From NCBI RefSeq assembly GCF_001680005.1, contig NC_033565.1:1283501-1347500 (forward strand): a DNA stretch of 64,000 nt, given 5' to 3'. Positions within the stretch are counted from its first letter, which is position 1. Every line of letters begins with the position of its first letter. A model generated the notes under the pieces. The model ran no database searches. It was not told the DNA's origin and worked only from the letters and a program-made list of their open reading frames with translations. This DNA comes from Plasmodium coatneyi. Its lineage: Eukaryota; Apicomplexa; Aconoidasida; Haemosporida; Plasmodiidae. Of the stretch, positions 31,801 through 43,700 are shown one piece after another. The position numbers were made by a program, and so were the translations under genes.

Positions 31801-34800
31801 ATTGTTCGGTCCAAAGACGGCAGCAGTTATTCTAGACTGTTTTGGACGGCTGTTCATTAGCTTCTTACAATTACGGGGCACAAGTCTGAGCCTTTATGAC
31901 TTTATTTTAAAAAAAGACGCCAAAGAGGAAAAGCGTAATATACGGAAGAGGATCTCCTTCACTGGCTTTTACCTCCAGAGCTTATTTACGCACGCCATAG
32001 GGAAGGCGCTTAATGTAGACGTGCATGAGATGAATGGATACAGTAGGGCCAAGTTGAGTTCCTACAGAGAGAACAACGACCTGTTCGTAAACAACCTGTA
32101 TGATCTGTATAGACGTCGGAGTGACTTCATCGGTGACTGCCAGGGGGAGAACACCCACCCCATTGGTAAGAGGAGTAAGAGGAATGATCACTCGAATCAG
32201 ACAGGCCAACAGGAGGAGGAGGAGGAAAAGCTGCCTCCGTCGGAAGAACAGCTGGACATAAAGGAAGAGGCGTACTTCGGTGCGTTGCTGAATAAGGAAA
32301 TACAACACCTGTTGGAGGAACGCCCAGGGGAGGAGGAGACCCCCAAGTTGTTGACCTCCTCCCTCGTGCAGCGCATGCTGGAAGGAATGATCACAACACG
32401 TTCATATGAAGCAGATGAAGAGGAAGGAACAGGCCAAGCTGAAGTCCTAACGGAAGAAGTGCCTTGCAACCTTCGCAAGACCCTCGTGAGGAAGCTGTTC
32501 CATTCGTTAAGCGAACCCCGCTTCATGGATAGACCTAACTTTGTTGGGGACAAGGCCACCAAGGTAATAGAGAAGGTCATTCGTTTTTTGAAAAGAGCCA
32601 ATTGTAGTAGGAGACTGAAGGTTTACATCCTGTTTGAGCTATTCCAAAGTAAAGGGGTGATGAAGCACTTCCCCGCTTTGGCTAGCTGCGTGAACGACCT
32701 CTCTCACGAGGTGAGCAATGAGGAAATCCTGCACCACGTGCTGAGCAGCGTCAGTGAGGATAGGGCAAAGGAGGAACCAGAACAGAGTGGAAACGCAACA
32801 GCTACGGAAGAGATGCTAGGCCAGTTCTTGCGCCTATTGGAGGACATGGAGGACGGGTGCGGGTTTGAAGGGAACAGTGAAGAAGATCAGGAAAACAGAG
32901 AACCCTACGAAGCTCCTCCCCCATGCATGAACGACCACGATGAGCAGATGATTAGGGACTGCCTGAAAAAGAGCTTCCCATCCTTTCTACTGAACGACGA
33001 GATAGGAAATCTGTCCTTTAACGGAAAGGACCACTACTACGAGGATTACGTGAACCAAAAAGGAACGGAAGAAGACATGATCTTCCAGTTCTATAACATG
33101 AAGGATGTATTCAACAAGCTGGAATTCCTCATCCAGAGATACTTCCTCCAGATGAGAGGGGACTTCGACGGATTAATCGACTCCCTCTTCCAGCCGTATC
33201 TATGTCGAGTCTCCTCCAACACCAACAACCTAATCTCCATGGAAAATTTAATGAACAAATTTTTAAACAACGGGTTCAGTAACATGATTTTTACCGGTGC
33301 CAAAGGGAGTAAAGTGAACTACGCTATGATCTGTGGGATGTTAGATCAGCAGTTCTTAGATGGGAAGAGAGTTCCGAGGATGAGGTCAGGAAAAACTTTG
33401 CCGAGCTTTCATCGATACGATTATGGTGCTAGAGCATGTGGGTTAATTACAGACTGTTTTTTGGAAGGACTCAGACCACAGGAATATTTTTTTCACTGCA
33501 TGTCTGGTAGGGAGGGACTTATCGACACAGCTGTGAAGACGGCTAAGTCAGGCTACATTCAGAGGTGCCTTATTAAATGCATGGAGTCGGTTATACTGCA
33601 CTATGACGGCACCGTTAGGAATGAGGATAATGCAATTATTCAGTTTTTGTATGGAGAGGATGGTATCGACCCGTCTAGGATCAGTTACTTAGATGCACCC
33701 AAGGACCTGATTAGCAATTACCATGTCGCGTTTAGCAAGTATCTCCTGCACGACGCGGTAGGGAAGATGGAGAGAAATGAGCGATTATTTAGAGGGAGGG
33801 ATGAAACAGATCATTGGGGTGATGACCCTCTGGAGACGCAGTTCTCTCCCTACTCCTACATGGGGGCCACATCTGAGCGGTTCAGAGAGAAATTGCATCA
33901 CACCATTGCTAACGACCTAAACCTGGCCGATTGTTACAACCTTCCAGATAACTTTGACGCACAGTCTGCATCCCTCCTGAAGTCTATGTATTTCAGATCG
34001 CTCTGTGATCCAGGTGAATCAATAGGTATTTTGGTGGGCCAATCGTTTGGAGAACCGGCCACGCAAATGACTCTTAACACATTCCACTTGGCTGGAACGG
34101 AGAACGTTACCATGGGAATACCCCGACTGAAGGAGATTTTTTTGACATCTAAGTTGACCTCCAAGCCGATGATATATGTGCCTATTAAAATGGACGAACG
34201 GGCCACTACCAACAGCGATGCGAATGCCATGAAAAGTTACATTAACGAAATTGCAGAGAAAATACTGAGTAGCTATAAGAGCATCTGTCTGAGTGACGTA
34301 ATTTACGGGGTAGGGGTGGATCGGAAGTTGATTCTGCGGGAAGCGGGGGCAAAGAACGCACAGATACACAGTCTACAGGTGGTTACCAATGGAGGGGAAG
34401 ACCAACATATGGAAGGACAACAATATTCTTCCTCCACCGCATGCGAAGGGGACGTGCAAGCGGCAAAAGTAATGAACGCGTTACAGAACACACAACTAAG
34501 TTTCGACATCCAGAAGGAGTGGAACTACGAGATCGTGATCCAATTTGAGAATCTACACCATTTTTGCCAAATAAATACCCACCTAACTGTGCAGGGCATT
34601 TTAAGCAAAGCAGTGAACTGTGTCCTATACTCTGTGCTTAGTAAAATTCAGGAGAGACTACTTACCTACAACATGCGGCACGTACACGCCTTCAACCATG
34701 AACACTACGATGAGTTGTTTGATTTCGTTTGCGCGAAGATGCAGGAGGAGTTCAACTTTAACATGCAGAAGTTTGAATACAAAAATGACGAGGATAAAAT

Positions 34801-36755
34801 AAACGCAAAGTTGAAATTCATGGGTTCTGCAGTGGGGGGGTCCAAAAACGACATGGATGAGACGGTCGTGCGGGATGAAAATCACATAGATGAGGAAGAC
34901 GCCTATAACAATGGAGCAGGGGGGGATGGCTCCTTTGGGAAGAATCCCAACGGGGAAGACACTCCTAGAAATTATGGTAACGAAGGGGAAGACGGGTTAA
35001 GTGACCACATGGATGGAAAAACTGTTGGTATGGAAAATGGTAATGACGATGGTGGGGAAAGCAACACGGAGGATGATGAGAATGGTTCGCACGCTGGAGA
35101 CAAAAACCGCAGCAACAGCAACAGCAGCGGCGGATCGGAGGAGGAAGGCGATGCAGATGCAGGTTCGCAGTCTGAGGAGGAGAAAGACTACGATGAGAGT
35201 GAGCGAAGTGAGGGGGACTTGGAGGAGGAAGAAGTTGTAACAGAGAGGGAGGAAGCCACTACCGAGGAGGAGGAGCAGCTTGAAGAAGACGACGAGGGGG
35301 AACACCCACCTGGTTGCAGGGGAAAAGCCAAGCGGAGAAGAAGCTCCGATCAGGAGTCCCAACTATCGGAAGGGTTTGACGTGTCTAGCGTTACGAAGAA
35401 TGACCCGTTGCTGAAGGGAAAGCGACAATCCGTTGGGGTGACAGTTGCTCCTCCCAAACTGAAGACTAACGGGTCCCCCCTGTCGGAAAGGTCCACATCG
35501 GCGGAGCGACTCGGGGAAGAAGTCTACACGGAGGAGAGTGCAAACCAGTCAGATGGTCACCCTGGAGGAGGAAACTCCGACGGGGAAGTGGTAGCCAATT
35601 GGGATGATGAAAATGAAGCCAACCCAGAAGATGAAGAATGGGAAGAGAGAATTGCTAAAGAGTTTGCAAACCTACCGTATGATTATAAAAATAATGTGAA
35701 GCTAAAAAATGAGAGTGATGAAGAGGACGATGAAAGAGTGGAAAGAGAAAATGGCAACACAGAGAATATAAAAAGTGAAAAAAAAAAATGGGTAAAAAAT
35801 ATAATAGAGAAGCTCAAGTGCAGTTTGTTATGCTTCGTGAAGAATATCAGCTTCTCCCCAATCACGTGGATTCTAAAGTTTGAGATCGGGTGGGACATAA
35901 ACTTCTTCCCTCACGCCATAGACTTCTTAAGTTACGTGCAGACAGAACTAGCGAAAGAAATTCTTTTCAAGGTGAAGGATCTAAACAACCCCAAGGTGCT
36001 CAAAGGGAAGGATATAACCCACACCGGTGCAGAATATGAGCTACAAATTGAAGGGAAAAATATTTTCCAACTTTACAACATAAAGGATAAGTTTATTGAT
36101 AAGACGAAGCTTTACTGCAACGACATCTACACGATTGTGAAGACCTATGGAATTGAGGCAGGGCGGCTTTGCATCACGAAGGAGCTGAAGAAGGTCTTCG
36201 AGGCGTACGGAATAAAGATCGACTTTCGCCATTTGTCCTTCATTAGCGATTTTATGACCCACACGGGTAAGGCAAACATGGCACTTGTGGGGGTACTAAA
36301 CCCCGCATATCATTTCAGGGCCACTTTGCCTCCACTAACCGATCAGTTATTTTCCGCTCATTTACCTGTTTTCCTTTTTTCCCCCTTTAGGCGACCTGAA
36401 ATCGTTCAGCAGACACGGACTGGGGTCCTTCCGCAACGTCTTCCACAAGATGAGCTTCGAGTGTGCCACCAACTTCCTCACGCAGGGCTGCGTGCACAAC
36501 TCAGTCGGTAAGTGGGGAAGTATATGCGATTGTGTGTATAAGCATCCATCCGCGGGTGCAAGTATATTTCTTCTCTCCATACCCCTACCTACCCCCGTGC
36601 AAAATTTGCTCATTGTCTTTTTTTCTCCTCCTTCCTCACCCTTTCCCTTTGCAGACTACTTGTCGACCGCCTCCAGCAGTTTATTCTTCGGAAAGCCAAT
36701 CAAGGTTGGAACGAACGTCTCTGACATCGTGACGCACATCGAGGGGTCCGAATGA
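28802..36755 (+). CDS. RPA1: DNA-directed RNA polymerase I largest subunit (3 exons)
   Basis: Catalytic subunit of the nucleolar enzyme that makes pre-rRNA. Exons: 28802-36266, 36391-36507, 36655-36755; 2560 residues, against about 1660 in yeast, the excess being inserts. The clamp zinc site is C67-x2-C70-x6-C77-x2-H80 in a CSICFEKHENCVGHIGH context. The active-site loop NADFDGDEMNLH is at 743-754 with metal-binding D745, D747 and D749. Bridge-helix/trigger-loop sequence (GQSFGEPATQMTLNTFHLAG) is near 1745. A large acidic Asp/Glu/Asn insert at about 2012-2322 interrupts the jaw, where Pol I subunits typically carry one. The C-terminal pieces HGLGSFRNVFHKMSFE and FLTQGCVHNSVDYLS are Pol I-type. 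No CTD heptads are present, excluding Pol II. Introns 2 and 3 are short with consensus gtaag donors. The start is the first ATG. Confidence 0.95.
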
Positions 36756-37823
36756 GTTGGCAAACCTCTGACAGGGGTGCTCACACCACAAAAATTTGTA
36801 CGCCACATTTTGCACGTATAACATTTGGCCTTTTTTTTTTTTTTTTTTTCCTGGCGAACATGGCGAGTTGGCAATTTCGCTTTTCGTCCATTTTGAGCCC
36901 TTTGCGAGAACTTTGACTTTTTTAAAAAAAAAAATTATACATACATACACATATATATTTATGTACATGTGGAGGGTGCACTTACCACCCCCTGCCAATT
37001 GGTAACACTCGAACTGGTGAGGGGGTAGCTTCCTTGGAGGGAACCCCCCCCTGTTGTTCCGTTGTTCGTTCGTTCGGCTGTGCATTTTTTTTGCAGTGGT
37101 ACTACACAGCGCAACACTGCTCCATCGTGAAGGGGAGAGGGTATACTTCCACCGGTCGGTCCTGTCCTACATTCCCACACAGAAGGTGTGCATGCTTAAC
37201 AGTTTAGTTTTTCCCCGCTCGGTGCTAGCCAACCGATTTGTTTTCTCCCTGCTGAGTCATTTCTTTCGAGTCACGTAGCAATATCTCCGTTATGGTACGA
37301 AAAGCAATTTTACTGCCAGTCACATTTCACACGAAAAAGGGGTGTGTGAGGGAGGGCCTTTTTTCGTAGTTGTGCTTTCTCCCCATTTTAAGTTCCAAGT
37401 GGGGTTGTTTTTTTTTTCCAAGGGGTGGTGTCCTTTACTCACAGGGGGATGGGTCCACTCGCAAGAGGACAATTATATGCCAGCGCGCGTATGTTCACAT
37501 GTGCCTTCTGTACTTCCCGCGTCAGGAATACGAACGTAAAAGGATGATACTAACGCGGGTAAGTATACCTTGTGGAGAAAAAAAAGGAAAAACCTTTTCA
37601 CCAAGGCGAGTTAATGGACGACCACGAGAGGGCATAAAATGAACTGTAAAGAAAAAAAAAAAAAAAAAAAAAAAAATTCTGAACAAGTCATACAAAAAAA
37701 GGTATATTTTTTTTTTTTTTTACTATCCTACCCATCGGACGTTTAGTAGCTAATCCGTTCTGTCGCTAAGGAGTTCTTCCACCAACCCATTTGCGTACCC
37801 TTGTTGATCTCCACAGCACAACG
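36756..37823. other. Intergenic region downstream of RPA1
   Basis: Contains a T-tract at 36831-36849 and A/T tracts near 37650-37720. An open 60-codon stretch at 37096-37278 follows an acceptor-like T-run and CAG (VVLHSATLLHREGERVYF), but has no ATG of its own and no partner exon I could establish. It also holds the 3' UTR of RPA1 and the promoter of the next gene. Confidence 0.5.
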
Positions 37824-38510
37824 ATGGGCAAAAAGGGGGAGGAGAAAAGCAAGGACGATGACTCGCTGGGCGACCAGCCAATGGAAGAAAAGAAAGGGGA
37901 CGACGGTAAAGAAGAAGATGCGATGTCGTCCCTGGCTACTAACTTGAATAAAGGGGGTACCAGCCCCACGCAGGGTTATGTAGACCCCAAGAAGTACAAC
38001 AAGTTCAAAAACGACGGATCGTTCTTGGCTCAGGTGAGTGAAGAAGTGGCCAAGGATCGCGCAAATGCGCAGGACATACAAAGCTCTTCCACCTTCTTTT
38101 ATTTCCCACCGTTTTCACATTTTACCGTTTGCCTTTCCCCACACCGTGTTGGCAATATTGCCGTATGGAATACTCATCACCGTGTGCACATGTACCACCT
38201 TTGCAATTCCTGCTGAACAGTTTTTACCCTTCCCGTTGTGCAGGTGCTAGCGTTGCAGAAGAAAAAAAAAGTGAGGAAGATAAAGGAAGCGGAGGGCACA
38301 GACGGGAAAAAGAAGAAGAAGTCCAGGAAGACGTCCTCCCAGCAGGGGGATGATGAAGAGGACGCAGAAGCAGAGCACGACGGAAAGGAAAAGGATGAGG
38401 AAGACGAACGGGAAGTGGCTATAAAAAATGAGTATATCGAAAAGATTAACAAAATGAAAGAGGAGGGTCTTTTCACGGACAAGGGGATCGGAGCTGGGAT
38501 GGTTAAGTGA
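37824..38510 (+). CDS. Small Lys/Glu-rich protein of unknown function (2 exons)
   Basis: Exons 37824-38033 and 38244-38510, joined in phase 0 across a 210-bp intron with gtgagt donor and gtgcag acceptor; 158 residues. It begins with an acidic, Lys-rich segment (MGKKGEEKSKDDDS), then the better-ordered YVDPKKYNKFKNDGSFLAQ at about 53-70. Exon 2 starts VLALQKKKKVRK, continues with a Lys/Glu/Asp-rich stretch, and ends in a possible helix EYIEKINKMKEEGLFTDKG and GIGAGMVK. No signal peptide or membrane span is present. The charged composition and short conserved ends suggest a nuclear or ribosome-biogenesis factor, but this is weak inference. It lies between RPA1 (same strand) and the convergent LRR gene. 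Confidence 0.85.
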
Positions 38511-38829
38511 AACTTTGGGCAGACACAAGACGAACGATCGGTGGGTAATTGTCCACTTTTGTTAAGTTATCTCGCCAATTCGGTGAAGTTCCGCTTTGCG
38601 TTGCGCTTTTTTTTTTTTTTTTTTTTTTTTTCCCAACCCATCTGTACAACAAAGTTGTATTTACTTTCCTCCACTGTTTTCGTTTTGTATTTCCATTGTG
38701 GACGTAGTGCTCCATGCCGTCCTCCAAAAAAAATAAATAAAAAAAAAATTGATAAATGAACGGGCGTTGAATTGTCCCTCTTGAGGTGCAACAAAACACA
38801 AATACAGGTGAATGCACTTCCTCACCCCA
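38511..38829. other. Convergent 3' region with long T-tract
   Basis: Short spacer between convergent genes, dominated by a T-tract at about 38608-38631. No gene signal. Confidence 0.6.
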
Positions 38830-40331
38830 TCAGGAGCCTCCACTTTGAGCCATCAGAAACGCATGAAACTTCTCTGATAAGTTTTTATACTTTTCCATTT
38901 TTCTTTTTTCGAATATTTTTTTGAGTTCCATTTCTTGCGCGGGTCCCCTTTTAAGGAAGATCCTCGCCAGGCAGACATCCTCCTTCTTTATTTTCTTGTC
39001 GTCCAGGAAGATCAGGTTGGGGATGTCTGCAGGGGGGCATATCCATGTGCATGTAGCAGGCTGGTGTATGTACCATGTGCAATGCATACGCGTGAAACAG
39101 ACTGTTCACACTTGTCACGTGCAGACCACATGCGGGACTTACTGGCAACCAGGTACCTAGAGGCGTGTCTGATTTTGCTGACGAAGGGGTTGTTTTTAAC
39201 GAGGAGAGTTCTTAACTTCGCCAGTTGTCTTAACACAATAATCAGTTCACACAGGAATATAATTTTCTTCCGTGTTAGTTGGTCCATCGGTTCAACATTT
39301 TGGTGATACTTTACTTTTCTGGGGGGTTCCTTTTCGCACCTATCCTCTGGGGATTCCTCACGGAGGTGTAGAAATTCCTCAAAAAAGGTGGATCCACCAA
39401 GGGGGGGGACACCACCCAACGTGGTAACCTCGTGAAGTGATATTTCCTCCTTATCCTCTACCCCCAAATGGTGATGCCCACCGGATGGGTCCCCCTCCAC
39501 GTCGTGCAAAAACTCCTTCAGTCTATCCGTGTCTATCCCATCGTGGAAGTTCAAGTGGTTGTCCGATAAGTCCAGGTGGGATAGACTCTTGAGTTTAGCA
39601 ACTTCTTCAATGTCCTGCGATGGGGGGTGGGTTGGTAAGTACGGTCACAGCGTTACGTTGGCACGTTGGCACGTTGGCACGCTGTCATGTGGAAGCCACT
39701 TCTTTCCCACCTCGATCTGTTCAATAAGGTTGTGAGACACATTCAGTGTTTGGAGTCCCTTGAGGTGACCCAGGTTCCCAAGTCTCCTAATTTTGTTGTT
39801 CGCTAGGTTTAGAATCACCAGGGATGTGCATTCTATATTTTCGATGCAGCTGATGTCGTTGTTTTGGAGGTACCTACAAGTGGGAAGGGGAAAACGTCTC
39901 ATCGTGTGGGATATACCACCTGCATAGGAAGAGTGCCATATATTTTTTTTTGTAAATGTGTGGATGCCCTCCTTACAGGGCCCGCAGATTGGTGAGTCCG
40001 CTCAGATTTCCAATCTCCCTTATGCAGTTGTTGTTAAGGAAGAGGCACTTGAGGTTGGTGAAGGAAGCCAGGCCGCCGATGTTGTGGAAGCCCTTCATGT
40101 GTAGGTAGAGAACTTCGTTCAGCTCGTCCGTTTCGTAGAGGTTGCTTTCTGGGGGGGACAACATCAATTGTGTGGGGAAGCGAAGCGGTGAAAAGGCACG
40201 CTACACGTTCGTTGCGCTGTTATGCGACGCTCTGCAGCTGGCCGAGCGAACCCACCTCTGCATATTTTCTTCACCTCCTCGTAGGTCATGAGCTTTTGTG
40301 CCCCAGTCGTTGCTCCCTCGACCTCCTCCAT
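38830..40331 (-). CDS. Leucine-rich-repeat protein, DNAAF1/LRRC50-like (5 exons)
   Basis: Exons: 40331-40256, 40148-39977, 39873-39711, 39614-39143, 39026-38830, all with GT-AG ends and in frame; 359 residues. LRRs of SDS22 type begin at YETDELNEVLYLHMKGFHNI (about 32) and run through LKCLFLNNNCIREIGNLSG, LRALYLQNNDISCIENIE, LVILNLANNKIRRLGNLGH and LQTLNVSHNLIEQIE to LSHLDLSDNHLNF (about 170). After an acidic insert the repeat resumes (LRTLLVKNNPFVS) and the cap is NIPNLIFLDDKKIKKEDVC, which parallels the YLDDRPVFPRDR cap of LRRC50/ODA7. LRRC50 is a cytoplasmic factor for assembling axonemal dynein arms. In Plasmodium this would matter only for the motile male gamete, so expression in gametocytes is expected. 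The LRR class is firm. Orthology to DNAAF1 is supported by the N-terminal DELNEVLYLHMKGF pattern and the cap, though the protein is shorter than human LRRC50. Confidence 0.8.
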
Positions 40332-40741
40332 CTGGTCAGCGTAAGGGGGCGCGTTTGCTCATGGATGTGTTTGTAACCGGTGAGGAAGTATCCTCTCCCC
40401 CTCGGGCAGGGCATCCCCAATAAGGGTAACACATGAAGAAAACGCGCACATGCAGACGCACAGTAAGGAAGCGCCTTTTTTTTTCTCTGTCACTACCTTT
40501 GCAAAAATGATTAACACGTATTTATTTTTCCTACCGTAGGGGAAGAAGTTAGACAAATGGAGCGAACACTTTTTGGGGAATGATGTCAGGGGCATACACA
40601 TGTTAGAATAAAAAAAAAAAAAAAAAAAAAAAAATCCACGCTTATCCTTTTGGCTAGTCGATTGTGTGTATGTATGTGTGTGTGTGTAATAGCCGGCCCG
40701 CGCAGTGACGATATGAAGTGAGAAGCTACCCACGTGGTTGA
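40332..40741. other. Intergenic region between LRR gene and SMC4
   Basis: Spacer between two minus-strand genes. It contains an A-tract of about 23 at 40611-40634 and a TG-rich microsatellite near 40665-40690. No gene is supported. Confidence 0.6.
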
Positions 40742-43700
40742 TCACATCGGCACCGCGACGTACGGACTGGCCTGCTCGTGGAGTTTTTCCTCTACTTGGT
40801 CCTCCTCCCCCTCTGTGCTGGATTCCCCCCCGGGCTGCTCCCCCTGGAACTTCCCCGGGTTAAGGGTTATACACTTGGTTATATCGTTGGTCTTGTAAAT
40901 ACCAATCATCCTATCGCAGAGCTCGAACATTTGGTTCCGCAAAGAGATGACGATAAACTGAGCATCGTTAGTCTTCGTTTTGATATAGTGGGAAATGATC
41001 GAAACGTTTTTGAAGTCCAGTGCAGCATCGATCTCATCCATGAAATAGATGGGATTTGGCTTGAAGTAGTGAAGAGCAAAAACAAGAGCTAAGGAGCTCA
41101 GCGTTTTTTCTCCTCCTGATAGGTTCTGTATATGTTTCCAGCTTTTTTTCGGAGGTCGAACGGAGAATAGAATCCCTTCATTGAAAATTTCCGAAGAATC
41201 TATTATTTCTAATTCTGCATCCCCACCTATGGCTATCATTTGGTACATCTCCTTCAGCTTGGCAGAGATGACGTTGAATGCGAGGAGGAACTCTTTCCTT
41301 CTCTTATTGCATAGGTTATCGTAGTGTTTTTTTAACTTGTCCTTTTTCTTCCTGGATTTGGTAACGTCTTTTCTCCTTTTCATGTAGTCATACAGCTTGA
41401 CGTTGTAGTCTTGGAAGACCTTAAGGTTGGGTGCCTTCTTCTGCAACAGGAGTAACTTACTTTCCAGTTTGTTTTCCACTTCCTTTCTGTTCATGGATTG
41501 GAGCTGTTCGTCTGTTACGTTCGCATAGTCGTATTCGCTTTCGAGATCGCTCCAGTCTTCGTTGTCACAGGCCATGTCCTCCAGGGCTTTGAGTTCTTCC
41601 TCCTGGTCCTCGTCCCGCTGGGGGGGCCTACCTCTTCGGCGTCGTGACCATCACCTTCACCACATTCGTCACCGTCACCTTCACTGTTTGTGTCACCCTC
41701 ACCCTGTGCGTCACTGCTCCCCCTCTTCCGCTTGCTGCTCTGCGTGTTCCCCCCCGAGCTGCGCTTTCTCTTCCCCCCCACCGTTTCATCATCCTGATCG
41801 TCACTTGCATCTTCACTTCCTTCGTTGCTGCTCTCCTCACCAGTGCTCTGATCAGCGCTGCCACCACTACCCACGCTGCTTCCACGGCACGGTCTGTTCT
41901 CCACCACGACCCGGTCGGCCTGCTCAATCAGCCGTGTGTATTCATCAATTTTCCCTTCGTAGGCAACACCCCTGTGTCGAAGTTGCTCTATTTCTTTTTG
42001 TAAATGTTCCGCCTTATACACTAGATCCACATTCTCTAGATCCTTCTTCGATATGTTTTCATCAATTTGTTGCTTCTTCTTTTGGTTCTGCTTCATCTGG
42101 ACTTGCACTTTGGCTAGCTCCTTTTCCATCTTTTCTATTTCCTCATACACCACGGATCCCTTAGATTCTAGTTCCTTCAGCTCATTCTCTAGTTCCTTCT
42201 CGTTCTTTTCATATTCTTCAATTTCGTCGGTAAATTTAAGTATGTCCTTCTCTCCTTTCTGTAGGTTGGCCAACGCATTCACCTCTTCACTGCTGTGCTT
42301 GGTTATTTCATCCCGCGTAATATTTAGCTGTCTTTCCGCATGCAATAACTTACTTTTTAGTGTTTTTTTTTTTTCTCCTCCGACGTCCTGCAATTGCTCA
42401 TAGTACATTTTCACTTTACTCTCCTGTGCTTTGAGTAGAATTTCCACCTTATTCTTTTCGTCGTTTTTTTCTTCAATAATTTCTTTAATGGACTCGAGTT
42501 CCTTCTTCTCCTCCGGGGTCAGTTCTGGCACATCGGAGTTTTGCAACTGCCCCTCGATATCCTTCAGTTGTTTTTTGCAATTCTCTATTCGCTTCTTCGC
42601 AATTTCTACCTTACACTCGTTGTCCTCTATAAGTGCGGTTATCTCTTTGATCTCGTTGAGGAGGTTTCCCTTTCGTAGTTTCAGTTCCTCCAATTTTTTG
42701 TTGGCCGATTTAATATCCCCTTCAGTTTTGTCTACATCGCTTTGGTCATACTGGGGGGTAGTTTCCCCTCTGAAGAAGGCGCTGCTGGAGTGGCGTCCTT
42801 CTTCTTCTTCCCCTCGGTTGACGGAACTCCTCCTTACGGATCCTCTGCCTGCATTGGTTGACCCCTTGCCTTGCTTATCCAGGATCCCTCCACCGCATAT
42901 CCGACCGTCATTTTCTATTAGCTCCCCCCCGACGGTTACAACTCTCCTTTTGTGAGCATATCCAATAACGTGTGCCTCCTCCAGCGTGTTCGCCACAAGG
43001 GTTTCCTTCACAGCGTAGTAGAAGCAGACTTTATACTTGTCCTCCTTAAGTCGGATGAAGTCGATAAGTCTATGCACGTTGGGAAGGAGAGGGGTATAAT
43101 TCTCGTCCTGCTTTTTCATCACTGGCAATAAATTGCCTTCCAAAATGGAGAGAGACAAGACGTTCACTCTTCCGAGGTTATGCTTCCGCATCTGTTCGAA
43201 GAGCAGAACGGCGTCATGTGGTTTATCCACCACAACAAAATCGGTGCAGTTATTCCCTGCGATGAGAAAAGCCTTCTCATATTTTGGATCTATAGATCCT
43301 AAATCCCCAAGAACTCCATGAATCCCCTTAATCTTTGTCCTCTTCAAATGGTAAATGAGTTCGTGTAACTTGCTCAGACTCTTATCCGTGTTGAGTTCCT
43401 TCTTCATCGTTTCGTACTTCACGGTAAGGTTGATGAGGTTGTTTGTTGCTTGTTCTGTTTGGCTGTTTATCTGAGTTAGTAGTTCTTCCTTGTCGTGTAG
43501 GATTTTTCTCTTTTCCGAGTCGACCTTACTCATGTGTTTTAGCTGCACATCCATTTCTTTTAACTCGTTAAGTAGCTTCCCCTGTAAGTACTTAAGTTCA
43601 TCCTGGTGGGCTAGGAATTCCTTCTGCTTCTTTTCTATAAGGTTGGATCGGTTGTTATATTCAGAGGTAACTCTCACTAGATCATCGTAGCTGTTTTGCA

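Noticed and set aside
41613..41640. Tiny 14-base intron as explanation of the SMC4 frame change
   Set aside because: It has GT and AG ends but is far below any known intron length; a homopolymer error is simpler.
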